From: Leclercia adecarboxylata
Lineage (GTDB): Bacteria > Pseudomonadota > Gammaproteobacteria > Enterobacterales > Enterobacteriaceae
Direction of reading: 5' to 3'
Assembly (NCBI GenBank): GCA_002360945.1
Contig: DERO01000033.1
Location: 711-64,710, forward strand
DNA length: 64,000 bases
Shown here: positions 9,056 through 17,176 of the stretch, piece by piece
Layout: the number at the start of each line of letters is the position of its first letter
How positions within the stretch are numbered: position 1 is the stretch's first letter
Translations under genes and position numbers: made by a program
The notes under the pieces: model-generated
Database searches by the model: none
What the model was told of the DNA's origin: nothing
The model's input: the letters and a program-made list of their open reading frames with translations, nothing else

Positions 9056-9658
9056 TTAGACTTCGATCGATTCAGAGATCTCTAATGCATTGTCGACTTC
9101 AATGCCCAGATAACGGACTGTGCTTTCCAGTTTCTTATGGCCCAACAGAAGTTGGATCACCCGGAGATTCTTGGTTTTCTTGTAGATTAGGTAAGGTTTT
9201 GTTCTTCTCATGGAATGTGTGCTGTAAAGCGAATCATCGAGACCAAGCTTTTCTACCCACCCATGAAAAATTCGGTTGTATTGCCGGGTTGATATGGGCT
9301 TGTTAGTTCCGACTCGAGACCGAAACAAGAAGTCTTTACTATGCAAATTGCCATGCTTTATCAATGTAGCAACAGCTTCTCTTGTCCCTTTGGTTATCTC
9401 AAACTGCACAGGGCTACCGGTTTTCTGTTGCAACACCGTAACTCTGCTTGAAACAGAGCTACCCTATGCAACATCAGATACTTTGAGTTTGACCAGATCA
9501 TAGCCTCGTAGCTTACTGTCCAGGGCCATATTGAACAGAGCCAAATCGCGCGTTTTACCTTCCAGTTCAAGCCGGATTCGGATCCCCCGGATATGAGATA
9601 TCTGAAGTGGTCTTTTTTGGCCGATGATACGGTCTTTGTTCCACGGTGACGTGTTCAT
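9056..9658 (-). pseudogene. tyrosine recombinase/integrase with in-frame stop (copy B)
   Basis: The gene reads from ATG at 9658 (AGGAG 8 nt upstream) to a stop at 9056, about 200 codons, the normal length of this small enterobacterial integrase. It is broken by one TAG at about 9461-9463, after KLKVSDVA and before GSSVSSRVTVLQQKTG, where relatives carry an arginine codon. Both halves are in the same frame. The catalytic set is otherwise intact: Arg in SKLRGYDLV, His-x-x-Arg in THSMRRTK, LLGHKKLEST and the nucleophile in VRYLGIEVD. It is therefore a recent nonsense pseudogene unless the stop is read through or is a sequencing error. Confidence 0.85.
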
Positions 9659-9693
9659 ATTCAAATCTCCTGCAATGTGGGAGATTTGAATAT
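9657..9693. promoter_or_regulatory. 14-bp inverted repeat over the recombinase start
   Basis: ATATTCAAATCTCC (9657-9670) and GGAGATTTGAATAT (9680-9693) are perfect reverse complements separated by 9 nt. On the recombinase mRNA the proximal arm contains the GGAG ribosome-binding site and the first base pairs of the start codon. A folded transcript would hide the start. It could equally be an operator for a dimeric repressor. The equivalent region of copy A is degenerate. Confidence 0.6.
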
Positions 9694-9721
9694 GGTTGTC
9701 CCTTATGAGCAAAAAGCGGAC
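9691..9721 (+). repeat. 31-bp direct repeat, copy B
   Basis: Partner of 7098-7128 with two mismatches. Both copies have the same orientation and the same position relative to a recombinase remnant. Together they bracket the MFS/Lrp pair. Confidence 0.8.
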
Positions 9722-10104
9722 GTTATTAATACTCTTAATGTTTTCAAACTATGATGCCAGAAGAAGCTGAAAAAAAATGGTTTCTATACAATGCCACTCC
9801 GTAAGTTGCGATAGCTTTCACCATTAAGGGTTTACCCCCCATGAGACTCCTCTCTTGTGTCATTTTAAATGACTCTGAGTTGTCTGTTAAACGCATGACA
9901 ATTCGATGAGATGAATAAGCCACACTTAACTTTAATTTTAGTGTGGTTAATTTATGTAGCTAAATGTATGATGGTGTGTATAAATATTTCAGTGGCACTG
10001 CTGATTAATCACCGGCGTTATTATTAACGGGCTGATATTAATGGATGGTATTGCCCCTGAAAGAGCATTTATAAAACATAGCCCCCATCTGAAGCAGGAA
10101 GCTA
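9722..10104. other. AT-rich non-coding region before the c-di-GMP genes
   Basis: About 380 bp with no supported gene. It contains an inverted repeat CCACACT / AGTGTGG (9920-9926 and 9940-9946) with an AT-rich loop, plus many A/T tracts typical of silenced acquired DNA. The promoter for the EAL-GGDEF pair should lie here. No clear -35/-10 could be chosen. Confidence 0.5.
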
Positions 10105-10866
10105 ATGATTAATAATTTTGAAGTTAATTGGTTAATGACTAAGATTGCTAATGGAGTTTTTCATGATTGTCTGGATGTGTTTTTCCAGCCCTATATCAAT
10201 ATAGTTGATTCTCAATGCGTCGGCGCAGAAATTTTGATACGCGGCGTCTGTAATAATCAAATTATCACCCCGGATAAATTCATAAGTTTATGTGAAGAGA
10301 ATGGCACTATTTCACAGATAGATTTATTTTCATTCAGAAGCGGAACGAAACTTATCCGTGACAATCAGTTTCTGCAACAAGGCCGCTTTCGCTTTAGCTT
10401 CAATTTCTCTCCCTGCTCTTTCAATCGCCCTGGCTTCGCAGCCATGCTGTGTGAGGAGGTCAGCAAGGACGAAGCACCTGGCATCATCCTTGAGATTACA
10501 GAGAGCAATATCCCTTTAACTAATCATGCCAGCAGAAATGCAATCAAACTGCGCGAACATGGATTCCTCATTGCATGGGATGACGTTGACAGCCTTAACT
10601 ACGCATTCAGGACACTACAGTATTTTAAGTTTGATTTCGCTAAGCTGGATAAGAGTTTGCTTGCTAATAATAAGTTATCTCTCATCAAAAACATTATCAC
10701 CGTCTATCATGACTTCAATACTGAAATTATCGTCGAAGGCGTAGAGACAGAAACACAATTATCTCTGCTACACCAGTTGAATGTGAAATATGCTCAGGGT
10801 TTTCATTTTTCCCCACCAGTAAGTAAAACCGAATTCATTGAAAGAATTTTCCGAAAAGCGGTGTAG
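10105..10866 (+). CDS. EAL-domain protein, putative c-di-GMP phosphodiesterase
   Basis: A 253-residue stand-alone EAL domain without membrane or sensor segments. The ATG has AGGAAG upstream. Recognisable motifs in order are AEILIRG (E42, the EAL position), FNFSP (metal-binding Asn), LEITES (Glu), AWDDVDS (about 157-163), KLDKS (catalytic-region Lys), VEGVET and QGFHFS. The usual DDFGTG loop reads DDVDSL, so loop 6 is altered though both aspartates are present. Activity is thus uncertain: it may be active, weak or a c-di-GMP sensor. It is followed closely by a diguanylate cyclase gene and is AT-richer than the core genes. Confidence 0.85.
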   Translation: MINNFEVNWLMTKIANGVFHDCLDVFFQPYINIVDSQCVGAEILIRGVCNNQIITPDKFISLCEENGTISQIDLFSFRSGTKLIRDNQFLQQGRFRFSFNFSPCSFNRPGFAAMLCEEVSKDEAPGIILEITESNIPLTNHASRNAIKLREHGFLIAWDDVDSLNYAFRTLQYFKFDFAKLDKSLLANNKLSLIKNIITVYHDFNTEIIVEGVETETQLSLLHQLNVKYAQGFHFSPPVSKTEFIERIFRKAV

Positions 10867-10910
10867 AAACAGATTTGGTTTGCATTAGTCTTTTACGAAA
10901 CCTTCCTGTA

Positions 10911-12473
10911 ATGACAAAGATAAAATATCGAATGAAAATTAACCGAATAAAGCGAAAACCCAATGGCATATATGTCATGTTTATGCTCATTGCTTTTGTT
11001 CCTTTCGCCATTCTTGCATTATGGAACCTGAGTCACATTAAAACCGACAGGAATCACTCTTTTAATGAGAGTCTTTCTCGTTTTACGCATAACACCACGA
11101 AGGAGAACATTAACCGCCAGGTTGAAGATATTGAGCTGGTATTCACAATTCTGACCAATCGATTGTCACCTGACGGATTGGACAAATATATTAACAATAC
11201 TAACGCAATGATAGGCACCATCATATCCTCAATAGTACCGTCTTTACCGTTCTTCAATGCCGCAGTCCTGTCAGATGTCGAAGGCAGATATGCGATTTAT
11301 CCTCCCTTTAAGCTGGACGGTTATAATGTTCTGGCCAGACCTTGGTATCCTGATATCAAACTGTACAACGAAGTACACTATTCTGAGCCTTATCAAGATG
11401 ATTTATCAGCGAAGTACAGTACTTCTACGCCGCAGACTATTACGGTAAGTAAAAATCTTTTTGATGAAGGAATGAACAAATATGGAAATATTGCCTTTGA
11501 CCTGGATTTAAAGGCCATGAGCAAAGCGCTTAACTCTATTATCGTTCCGTTTGAAGGGCGATTCATGGTTGCGGCAAGTAGCGGCACTGTGATCATGATT
11601 TCAAACGCTAAAGAAAATGTGCATATGTCGGTTCCGGGCGAATGGATCAGAAGATCCGTCGGGGAGGAAGGGCATTTTTATGACGAAAAGTCTCGCCAGT
11701 ATATTTTCTACGCAACCCTTTCAAACCCTTCCTGGACGACGTTTACGGTCGTGGATAAGGCCCTCTATGATAGATGGGTGGACGAAGTACCGGCTGCGCT
11801 GATTTATATGTTCATCATCTCGTTCACTGTTTATCTGGTGCTGGTATTCATTGTCCGTTTCTACGTTCGTGACCTCATGCGTAGCCTTTATCTGCTATCT
11901 AACGGCATCGACTATAACGAAAAGAAGAAGGACTTTGAAAATTTGTACGAGAACATAAAAAAGAAAAATAAAGACCTTACTGACGCTTCCCGCCTTTCTA
12001 CAGAGGACGCCCTAATGTGTATCGGAAATCGGCGTAAATTGGATGAAGAGTTGGAGCGTATTGCTCAGGAAAACAGCCCGTTCTGGCTTGCGATCGTTGA
12101 CCTGGATAACTTTAAGACCATCAATGACACATACGGTCATGACGTGGGGGATAGCGTACTTAAATTTATCAGTAAATCCGGGACTTCCGTTATGGATGAC
12201 AACTACGCTTCGCTTTACCGTTTTGGCGGAGAGGAACTTGTAGTGCTTTTCAAAGGTAGCGATTGTGGTACTTATCTGGATGCCTTAGAAACCTGGCGTA
12301 TCGTGGTCGCCCAGCGGCAATGGCGTGAAGAACATTTGCGTGTCACATTCAGCTGCGGCATTGCAGAATACCAGCCCGGAGATACCATTCAGGCCGTATT
12401 AAAGCGGGCAGATGAAGCTCTCTATCAGGCAAAGTCGGAAGGGAAAAATCGGATTTTGCGCGCCACGCTATAG
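10911..12473 (+). CDS. membrane GGDEF diguanylate cyclase with periplasmic sensor region
   Basis: About 520 residues. The first ATG after the EAL gene's stop is at 10911; an ATG at 10932 is also possible. Helix 1 (about 20-37, VMFMLIAFVPFAILALW) and helix 2 (about 293-318) enclose a periplasmic Cache-like domain of about 250 residues. A short linker leads to a C-terminal GGDEF domain with LRLST-type start (DASRLSTEDALMCIGNRRKL), DLDNFKTINDTYGHDVGD and active-site RFGGEEL near residue 438. The RxxD inhibitory site is absent, since Ala stands where Asp is expected. It probably makes c-di-GMP in response to a periplasmic signal, in one transcript with the EAL protein. Confidence 0.9.
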   Translation: MTKIKYRMKINRIKRKPNGIYVMFMLIAFVPFAILALWNLSHIKTDRNHSFNESLSRFTHNTTKENINRQVEDIELVFTILTNRLSPDGLDKYINNTNAMIGTIISSIVPSLPFFNAAVLSDVEGRYAIYPPFKLDGYNVLARPWYPDIKLYNEVHYSEPYQDDLSAKYSTSTPQTITVSKNLFDEGMNKYGNIAFDLDLKAMSKALNSIIVPFEGRFMVAASSGTVIMISNAKENVHMSVPGEWIRRSVGEEGHFYDEKSRQYIFYATLSNPSWTTFTVVDKALYDRWVDEVPAALIYMFIISFTVYLVLVFIVRFYVRDLMRSLYLLSNGIDYNEKKKDFENLYENIKKKNKDLTDASRLSTEDALMCIGNRRKLDEELERIAQENSPFWLAIVDLDNFKTINDTYGHDVGDSVLKFISKSGTSVMDDNYASLYRFGGEELVVLFKGSDCGTYLDALETWRIVVAQRQWREEHLRVTFSCGIAEYQPGDTIQAVLKRADEALYQAKSEGKNRILRATL

Positions 12474-12608
12474 CATTCGGAGCAAAGGTTGCATACGCAA
12501 TACACCGGCAGCGTAATTTGAGAGATTAATTGTTAGCCATGTCCGCTGTTGGCACTTAGCAGTCATTCAAGTGAGTCATCTCCATCCCCAGCCATAAATG
12601 TGATTCCC

Positions 12609-12643
12609 CATAAAATTAAAATCGGGGCCAAAAACCGGCCCCG
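12609..12643 (-). terminator. rho-independent terminator of the iac-cat operon
   Basis: On the minus strand CGGGGCC and GGCCCCG (12637-12643 and 12623-12629) form a stem, followed by ATTTTAATTTT, 22 bp after the catA stop. Confidence 0.8.
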
Positions 12644-12664
12644 GTCCTTTCAACTCCTCAGTTC

Positions 12665-13591
12665 TTATTCTTTAACCCGCGCCCGCTTCCCTCTCTCTTC
12701 TTCCTCACTCCCCGCCGCCTCAACCAGCGTAAAGCTAAAGTTCACCTCGGTATGCTCCCCGTCAAGATCCCGTTCCCTCGCCACGGAGCTAGCCGTAATC
12801 TTCACCGGATCCGCAATCAGCTCCGCCCTCGTCGCAAACGCAAAGTCATCCCACAGATATTCATCCCCGTTCAGGTTGATCTGCGTGGTCAGGTGCTTAT
12901 ACCCCGGGGCCGACACGAAGAAGTGCACGTGCGCCGGGCGGTTGCCGTGGCGGCCAATGGCGGTCAGCAATTTCTGAGTAGGTCCATCCGGTGGGCAGCC
13001 GTAGCCGCACGGCACGATGCTACGCACCGCATAGCGACCGTCTTCACCGGTGCGCACGCGGCGGCGCAGGTTGTATTCGCTCTGGGACTGGTCGAAGAAG
13101 GAGTAGCCGCCGAGGGTATTGGCATGCCAGATATCCACGATAGCGCCTGCCACCGGATTACCCTGCAGATCCGTCACCTGGCCCTGCAGCCACATAGTTT
13201 CCGCCTGCTCCTTGCCGTCGTCCATGCGGGCAAAGCCTTCGCTCAGCGGCGCGTTGGCCACATACAGCGGGCCTTCGATGGTGCGCGGAGTGCCTGATTC
13301 GTTGCCGGATGCGGCTTCTTTCTCGTCGGCACGCATATCCAGATAGTGCTCCAGCCCCAGACCCGCCGCCAACAGTGCCGCTTCCTGGCGTCCGCCCAGC
13401 TCGTTAAGGTAGTTCACCGCCACCCAGAACTCTTCGTCGGTCACGTCGAACTGCTTGATGGTCTTGCACAGGTCGCTCAGCAGCTGGTGCATGATGTTTT
13501 TCAGACGATCGTTGCCGCCGGTGGCGTTTAAGCCGCTGCTGATCGCCAGTAAGGATTCCAGTTCGGTTTGATGTACAGGATTCACAGACAT
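12665..13591 (-). CDS. catA: catechol 1,2-dioxygenase
   Basis: This non-haem Fe(III) intradiol dioxygenase opens catechol to cis,cis-muconate. It has 308 residues, the usual length. The N-terminal helical dimerisation domain includes DEEFWVAVNYLNELGGRQE. The iron ligands are visible: Tyr in TIEGPLYV, Tyr in SEYNLRRR, and two His in NRPAHVHFF. It also has the GNPVAGAIVDIWHAN strand of the family. The C-terminal tail is unusually charged (EEEERGKRARVKE). It is the last gene of the iac-cat operon, 47 bp after catC, and is followed by a terminator. Confidence 0.97.
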   Translation of the reverse strand: MSVNPVHQTELESLLAISSGLNATGGNDRLKNIMHQLLSDLCKTIKQFDVTDEEFWVAVNYLNELGGRQEAALLAAGLGLEHYLDMRADEKEAASGNESGTPRTIEGPLYVANAPLSEGFARMDDGKEQAETMWLQGQVTDLQGNPVAGAIVDIWHANTLGGYSFFDQSQSEYNLRRRVRTGEDGRYAVRSIVPCGYGCPPDGPTQKLLTAIGRHGNRPAHVHFFVSAPGYKHLTTQINLNGDEYLWDDFAFATRAELIADPVKITASSVARERDLDGEHTEVNFSFTLVEAAGSEEEERGKRARVKE

Positions 13592-13638
13592 TGCATCTTC
13601 CTCTTTGTAGGGTTCAGTTTGTTGTTGTTTTTCGACGA

Positions 13639-13926
13639 CTATTTTTCGTTATGAATCGAGGATGGATGCAGGCACAGGGGCTGCACGCTGATCTCCATCC
13701 ACGGGTAGAGCGGCAGCGCGGTCAGGATGTCGTGCAGCTCCTGGTTGTCCGCCACGTCAAAAATGCTGACGTTGGCGTACTGCCCGACCACGCGCCAGAT
13801 GTGCGGCCATTTGCCCTCTCGCTGTAAACGCTGGGAGTAGGCTTTCTCTTTCGCTTTGATCGCGTCAACCTCTGCCGAAGGCAGCGACGACGGGATGTTG
13901 ACCGTCATTTCCACTTTAAAAAGCAT
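13639..13926 (-). CDS. catC: muconolactone delta-isomerase
   Basis: A 95-residue protein of the compact CatC family that converts muconolactone to 3-oxoadipate enol-lactone. It starts MLFKVEMTVNIPSSLP, has the conserved KAKEKAYSQRLQ helix and KWPHIWRVVGQYANVSIFDV, and ends with the PLYPWMEISVQPL strand. Length and motifs match the family closely. It lies 12 bp after catB and 47 bp before catA, in the classical catBCA order. Confidence 0.97.
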   Translation of the reverse strand: MLFKVEMTVNIPSSLPSAEVDAIKAKEKAYSQRLQREGKWPHIWRVVGQYANVSIFDVADNQELHDILTALPLYPWMEISVQPLCLHPSSIHNEK

Positions 13927-13938
13927 CGCGTTTTCCCC

Positions 13939-15054
13939 TTATTGCCGCGCGTAATGACGCAGCTTGTCTTCGTCAATGTCGACACCCAGTCCTGGCCCCT
14001 GCGGTAACGTCACCTGTCCCGCGCTGAAATCCAGCGGACGTACCACGATGTCATCCTTCAGCAGCAGCGGGCCGAACATCTCGGTGCCCCACTGCATTTT
14101 TACCGTCGACCAGGCGTGCAGTGAGGCCACCGTGCCGAGCGACCCTTCCAGCATGGTGCCGCCGTACAGCGCCACCCCTGCCGCCTGCGCCACGTGCGCC
14201 AGCTTCAGGGCCTGCGCCGGGCCGCCCGCTTTGGCGATCTTCAGGGCATACGCGCCGGTAAAGCCGCCGCTCGCCAGGGCGTAGCCGTCGTGGCTGGTTG
14301 CCACCGCTTCGTCGGCCAGAATGGGCACCGCAAAACGCTGGCTGAGGGTGATGAGTCCTTGCCGATCCCACAGCGGGATCGGCTGCTCCACCAGGTCGAT
14401 GCCGCCGTCCTGCAGTTGAGTCATCCCTTTGATGGCGGTAGTCAGATCCCAGGCCTGGTTGACGTCGACACGTACGCTGACCTCATCCCCCAGTGCGGAT
14501 TTGATCGCCAGGGCGTGGCGGATATCGCTATCCAGCCCACCAGCGCCGATCTTCAGCTTGAAGGTGTTGTGTCGCCCTTCCGCCAGCAGCCGTTTACCCT
14601 CTTCGATGTCTTTCTGGGTGTCGCCGCTCGCCAGGGTCCACAGCACCGGCAGGCGCTGCGTCAAGGCCCCGCCCAGCAGGGAACTGACCGGCAGTCCCAG
14701 CGCTTTGCCCTGGGCATCGAGAAACGCAGTTTCGAGGGCCGATTTGGCAAAGGTGTTGCCCTTCACGCTGGCGTTCATCTTCTCCGCCAGGTCGGCCACG
14801 CCGTGGAACGACTGGCCGCACAGCAGCGGGGCCAGATAGGTTTCAATGGCGGATTGGATCGCTTCCGGGCTTTCGGCACCGTAGCTCAGGCCGCCGATGG
14901 TGGTGGCTTCCCCCCAGCCGGTGATGCCGTTGGCGCATTCCATGCGGACGAGGGTCAGCGTCTGGCAGCCCATGGTCGCCATCGACAGCTTGTGCGGGCG
15001 AATGGTCGGGATATCCACCAGCCAGCAGGCCAGGGATTCAATGGTGAGGGTCAT
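13939..15054 (-). CDS. catB: muconate cycloisomerase
   Basis: A 371-residue enolase-superfamily enzyme that lactonises cis,cis-muconate to muconolactone. The N-terminal capping domain is followed by a TIM barrel. The general base region reads FKLKIGAG, the metal ligands are in VDVNQAWD, LVEQPI and LADEAV, and a second catalytic Lys region is YALKIAKAGG. The start overlaps the pcaD end by 17 bp, indicating coupling. It acts between CatA and CatC. Confidence 0.96.
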   Translation of the reverse strand: MTLTIESLACWLVDIPTIRPHKLSMATMGCQTLTLVRMECANGITGWGEATTIGGLSYGAESPEAIQSAIETYLAPLLCGQSFHGVADLAEKMNASVKGNTFAKSALETAFLDAQGKALGLPVSSLLGGALTQRLPVLWTLASGDTQKDIEEGKRLLAEGRHNTFKLKIGAGGLDSDIRHALAIKSALGDEVSVRVDVNQAWDLTTAIKGMTQLQDGGIDLVEQPIPLWDRQGLITLSQRFAVPILADEAVATSHDGYALASGGFTGAYALKIAKAGGPAQALKLAHVAQAAGVALYGGTMLEGSLGTVASLHAWSTVKMQWGTEMFGPLLLKDDIVVRPLDFSAGQVTLPQGPGLGVDIDEDKLRHYARQ

Positions 15055-15817
15055 GTGCAGCTCCTGCGGTTAAAAAGGTCACGACGTGGTGGGTAAACGC
15101 AGACGGGCAGGCCACGTTCGACAGGTGTGAGGCGGGCAAGGCGACGCATGAGGTCTGCTTCGCCTGGGCGGCGAGCCACTCCGCGTCCTGCACGGTGGTG
15201 ACCGGATCCTCAGTACCGGCAATCACCAGCATCGGGCGCAGCATGGCGGCGACCTCAGCGCGCAGATCCGCTGCGGCCAGCGCTTCGCAGCAGGCGGCAT
15301 AGCCGTCGGTCGGGGTGTCAGCGAGATCGTCGATCAGCAGCTGCACCGTGCCGGGGTTCTGCTTGCGGAAGGCCGGGGTAAACCAGCGATCCGCCGCGGT
15401 GCTGGCGACCGGGGCCATCCCCTGCTGGCGCACGGTGGCGGCGCGCTGCAACCAGCCTTTCGCCTCGCCGATCTTCGCCGCGGTGTTGGCCACCACGATG
15501 CGCGGAAAACGCGCCGGAGCATGGCGGTTGAGCCACATCCCGGTCATGCCGCCAAGGGAGATGCCGCAGAAGAAGGCGCGCTCAATGTCCAGATGATTCA
15601 GCAGATCAATCACGTCCTGCCCCAGCGAATCGAGGGTGATGCCCCCTGCCGCTACCGGAGAGCGACCGTGCCCGCGGGTGTTGTAGCGCAGCACGCGAAA
15701 GTGTTGAGTGAGGTCAGCCATCTGCGGCTGCCACATCTGCCAGGTGGTGCCCAGCGAGTTGGAAAGCACCAGCACCGGCGCGTCCTGCGGGCCATCGAGG
15801 CGATAGTCCAGATCCAT
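15038..15817 (-). CDS. pcaD: 3-oxoadipate enol-lactonase
   Basis: A 259-residue alpha/beta hydrolase that opens 3-oxoadipate enol-lactone to 3-oxoadipate. The nucleophile elbow is CGISLGGM, the oxyanion region is VLSNSLGTTWQMW, and the catalytic His is in PASHLSNVACP. The family is often called PcaD or CatD, and length and motifs fit PcaD. It starts immediately after the catJ stop and overlaps catB, so it is embedded in the operon. Confidence 0.94.
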   Translation of the reverse strand: MDLDYRLDGPQDAPVLVLSNSLGTTWQMWQPQMADLTQHFRVLRYNTRGHGRSPVAAGGITLDSLGQDVIDLLNHLDIERAFFCGISLGGMTGMWLNRHAPARFPRIVVANTAAKIGEAKGWLQRAATVRQQGMAPVASTAADRWFTPAFRKQNPGTVQLLIDDLADTPTDGYAACCEALAAADLRAEVAAMLRPMLVIAGTEDPVTTVQDAEWLAAQAKQTSCVALPASHLSNVACPSAFTHHVVTFLTAGAAHDPHH

Positions 15818-16480
15818 TCACGCCTCCTCGGTTTCGGCGTTGAGGGCAAAGGTCAGCGAAACCGGGGTGACGGACTGCAAATACTCTGGCGTCACGTCGC
15901 CAAACAGTTCGCGCACCACAATGCCGTCCGCCGTGATATCCATCACCGCCATGTCGGTGTAGATCCGGTCGATGCAGGCCATGCCGGTCAGGGGATAGCT
16001 GCAGGCCTGGACGATCTTGCACTCGCCCTGACGGGTCAGATGTTCGGTCATCACATAGACGCGCTTCGCGCCAATCGCCAGATCCATTGCCCCGCCGACT
16101 GCCGGGATGGAGGAGGGTTCACCGGTGCTCCAGTTCGCCAGGTCGCCGCGCTCTGAAACCTGATAGGCCCCCAGCACGCAGATATCCAGGTGGCCGCCGC
16201 GCATCATGGTGAAGGAGTCGCCGTGGTGGAAATAGCAGCCGCCGTCGAGCAGCGTCACCGGCTGTTTCCCGGCGTTAATCAGCTCCGGATCTTCACAGCC
16301 CGGTTCCGGCGCAGGCCCCATGCCGAGAATGCCGTTTTCGCTGTGAAGGAAGATCTCGCGATCCGCCGGAAGGTAGTTGGCGATCCGGGTCGGCAGGCCG
16401 ATACCGAGGTTGACATAGGCCCCTTCCGGAATGTCCCGGGCGATGCGTTCGGCCAGCTGTTGATGGGTCAGTTTATTCAC
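15818..16480 (-). CDS. catJ: 3-oxoadipate CoA-transferase subunit B
   Basis: The 220-residue beta subunit of a family I CoA-transferase that moves CoA from succinyl-CoA to 3-oxoadipate. It begins with LTHQQLAERIARDI and has YVNLGIGLPTRIANYL. The catalytic glutamate sits in HSENGILGMGP. The C-terminal half has KRVYVMTEHL and YTDMAVMDI, typical of PcaJ/CatJ. It follows catI by 9 bp. PcaJ is an equally valid name. Confidence 0.94.
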   Translation of the reverse strand: MNKLTHQQLAERIARDIPEGAYVNLGIGLPTRIANYLPADREIFLHSENGILGMGPAPEPGCEDPELINAGKQPVTLLDGGCYFHHGDSFTMMRGGHLDICVLGAYQVSERGDLANWSTGEPSSIPAVGGAMDLAIGAKRVYVMTEHLTRQGECKIVQACSYPLTGMACIDRIYTDMAVMDITADGIVVRELFGDVTPEYLQSVTPVSLTFALNAETEEA

Positions 16481-16489
16481 GGGAACTCC

Positions 16490-17176
16490 TTATGCCGTCT
16501 GCGGCAGCTGGGCGGGCGCGACCGTCACCACGCGTTGCACAAAAATCCCCGGCGTCACCACCGCTTCCGGGTCGAGTTCGCCGAGGGCGACCGTTTCGCT
16601 CACCTGGGCGATGGTGCAGCTGGCGGCGGCGGCCATAATTGGCCCGAAGTTGCGCCCGGTTTTGTCATACACCAGGTTGCCCCAGCGGTCGGCCTTCAGG
16701 GCTTTGATGAGGGCAAAATCGGCTTTCAGCGGGTACTCAAGGACGTAATCTTTGCCGTCGATGTGGCGGGTCTCTTTGCCCGCCGCCAGCGCGGTGCCAA
16801 ACCCGGTAGGGGTGAAGATCGCCCCCAGCCCGGAGCCGCCCGCCTGAATACGTGCCGCGAGGTTGCCCTGCGGGACGAGCTCCAGCTTGACTTCGCCCCG
16901 GCGATAGAGGTCGTCAAACACCCAGGAGTCGGTCTGGCGTGGGAAGGAGCAGACCACTTTCTTCACGCAGCCGGCCTTCAGCAGCGCCGCCAGGCCGTAG
17001 TCGCCGTTGCCGGCGTTGTTGCTGATCAGGGTCAGATCCCTCGGCTTACGGCGGATCAGGGCATCCAGCAGCTCGGCGGGCTGTCCGGCCGCGCCAAAGC
17101 CGCCCACCATCACCACCGCGCCGTCGAAAATGTCGGCCACGGCGGCATCGGTGGCGGCAATCCGTTTATCAATCAT
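16490..17176 (-). CDS. catI: 3-oxoadipate CoA-transferase subunit A
   Basis: The 228-residue alpha subunit, partner of the next gene. It carries the CoA-binding VMVGGFGAAGQPAELLDAL, LTLISNNAGNGDYGL, and FTPTGFGTALAAGKE segments of PcaI/CatI. Its ATG overlaps the stop of the upstream transporter gene (ATGA). The product pair yields 3-oxoadipyl-CoA. No thiolase gene (pcaF, catF or paaJ) for the last step is present in this window. Confidence 0.94.
   Translation of the reverse strand: MIDKRIAATDAAVADIFDGAVVMVGGFGAAGQPAELLDALIRRKPRDLTLISNNAGNGDYGLAALLKAGCVKKVVCSFPRQTDSWVFDDLYRRGEVKLELVPQGNLAARIQAGGSGLGAIFTPTGFGTALAAGKETRHIDGKDYVLEYPLKADFALIKALKADRWGNLVYDKTGRNFGPIMAAAASCTIAQVSETVALGELDPEAVVTPGIFVQRVVTVAPAQLPQTA

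Noticed and set aside
12549..12977. Plus-strand frame over the catA terminator and 3' end
   Set aside because: It overlaps catA in antisense and crosses the terminator; Ser/Pro-rich composition is a shadow.
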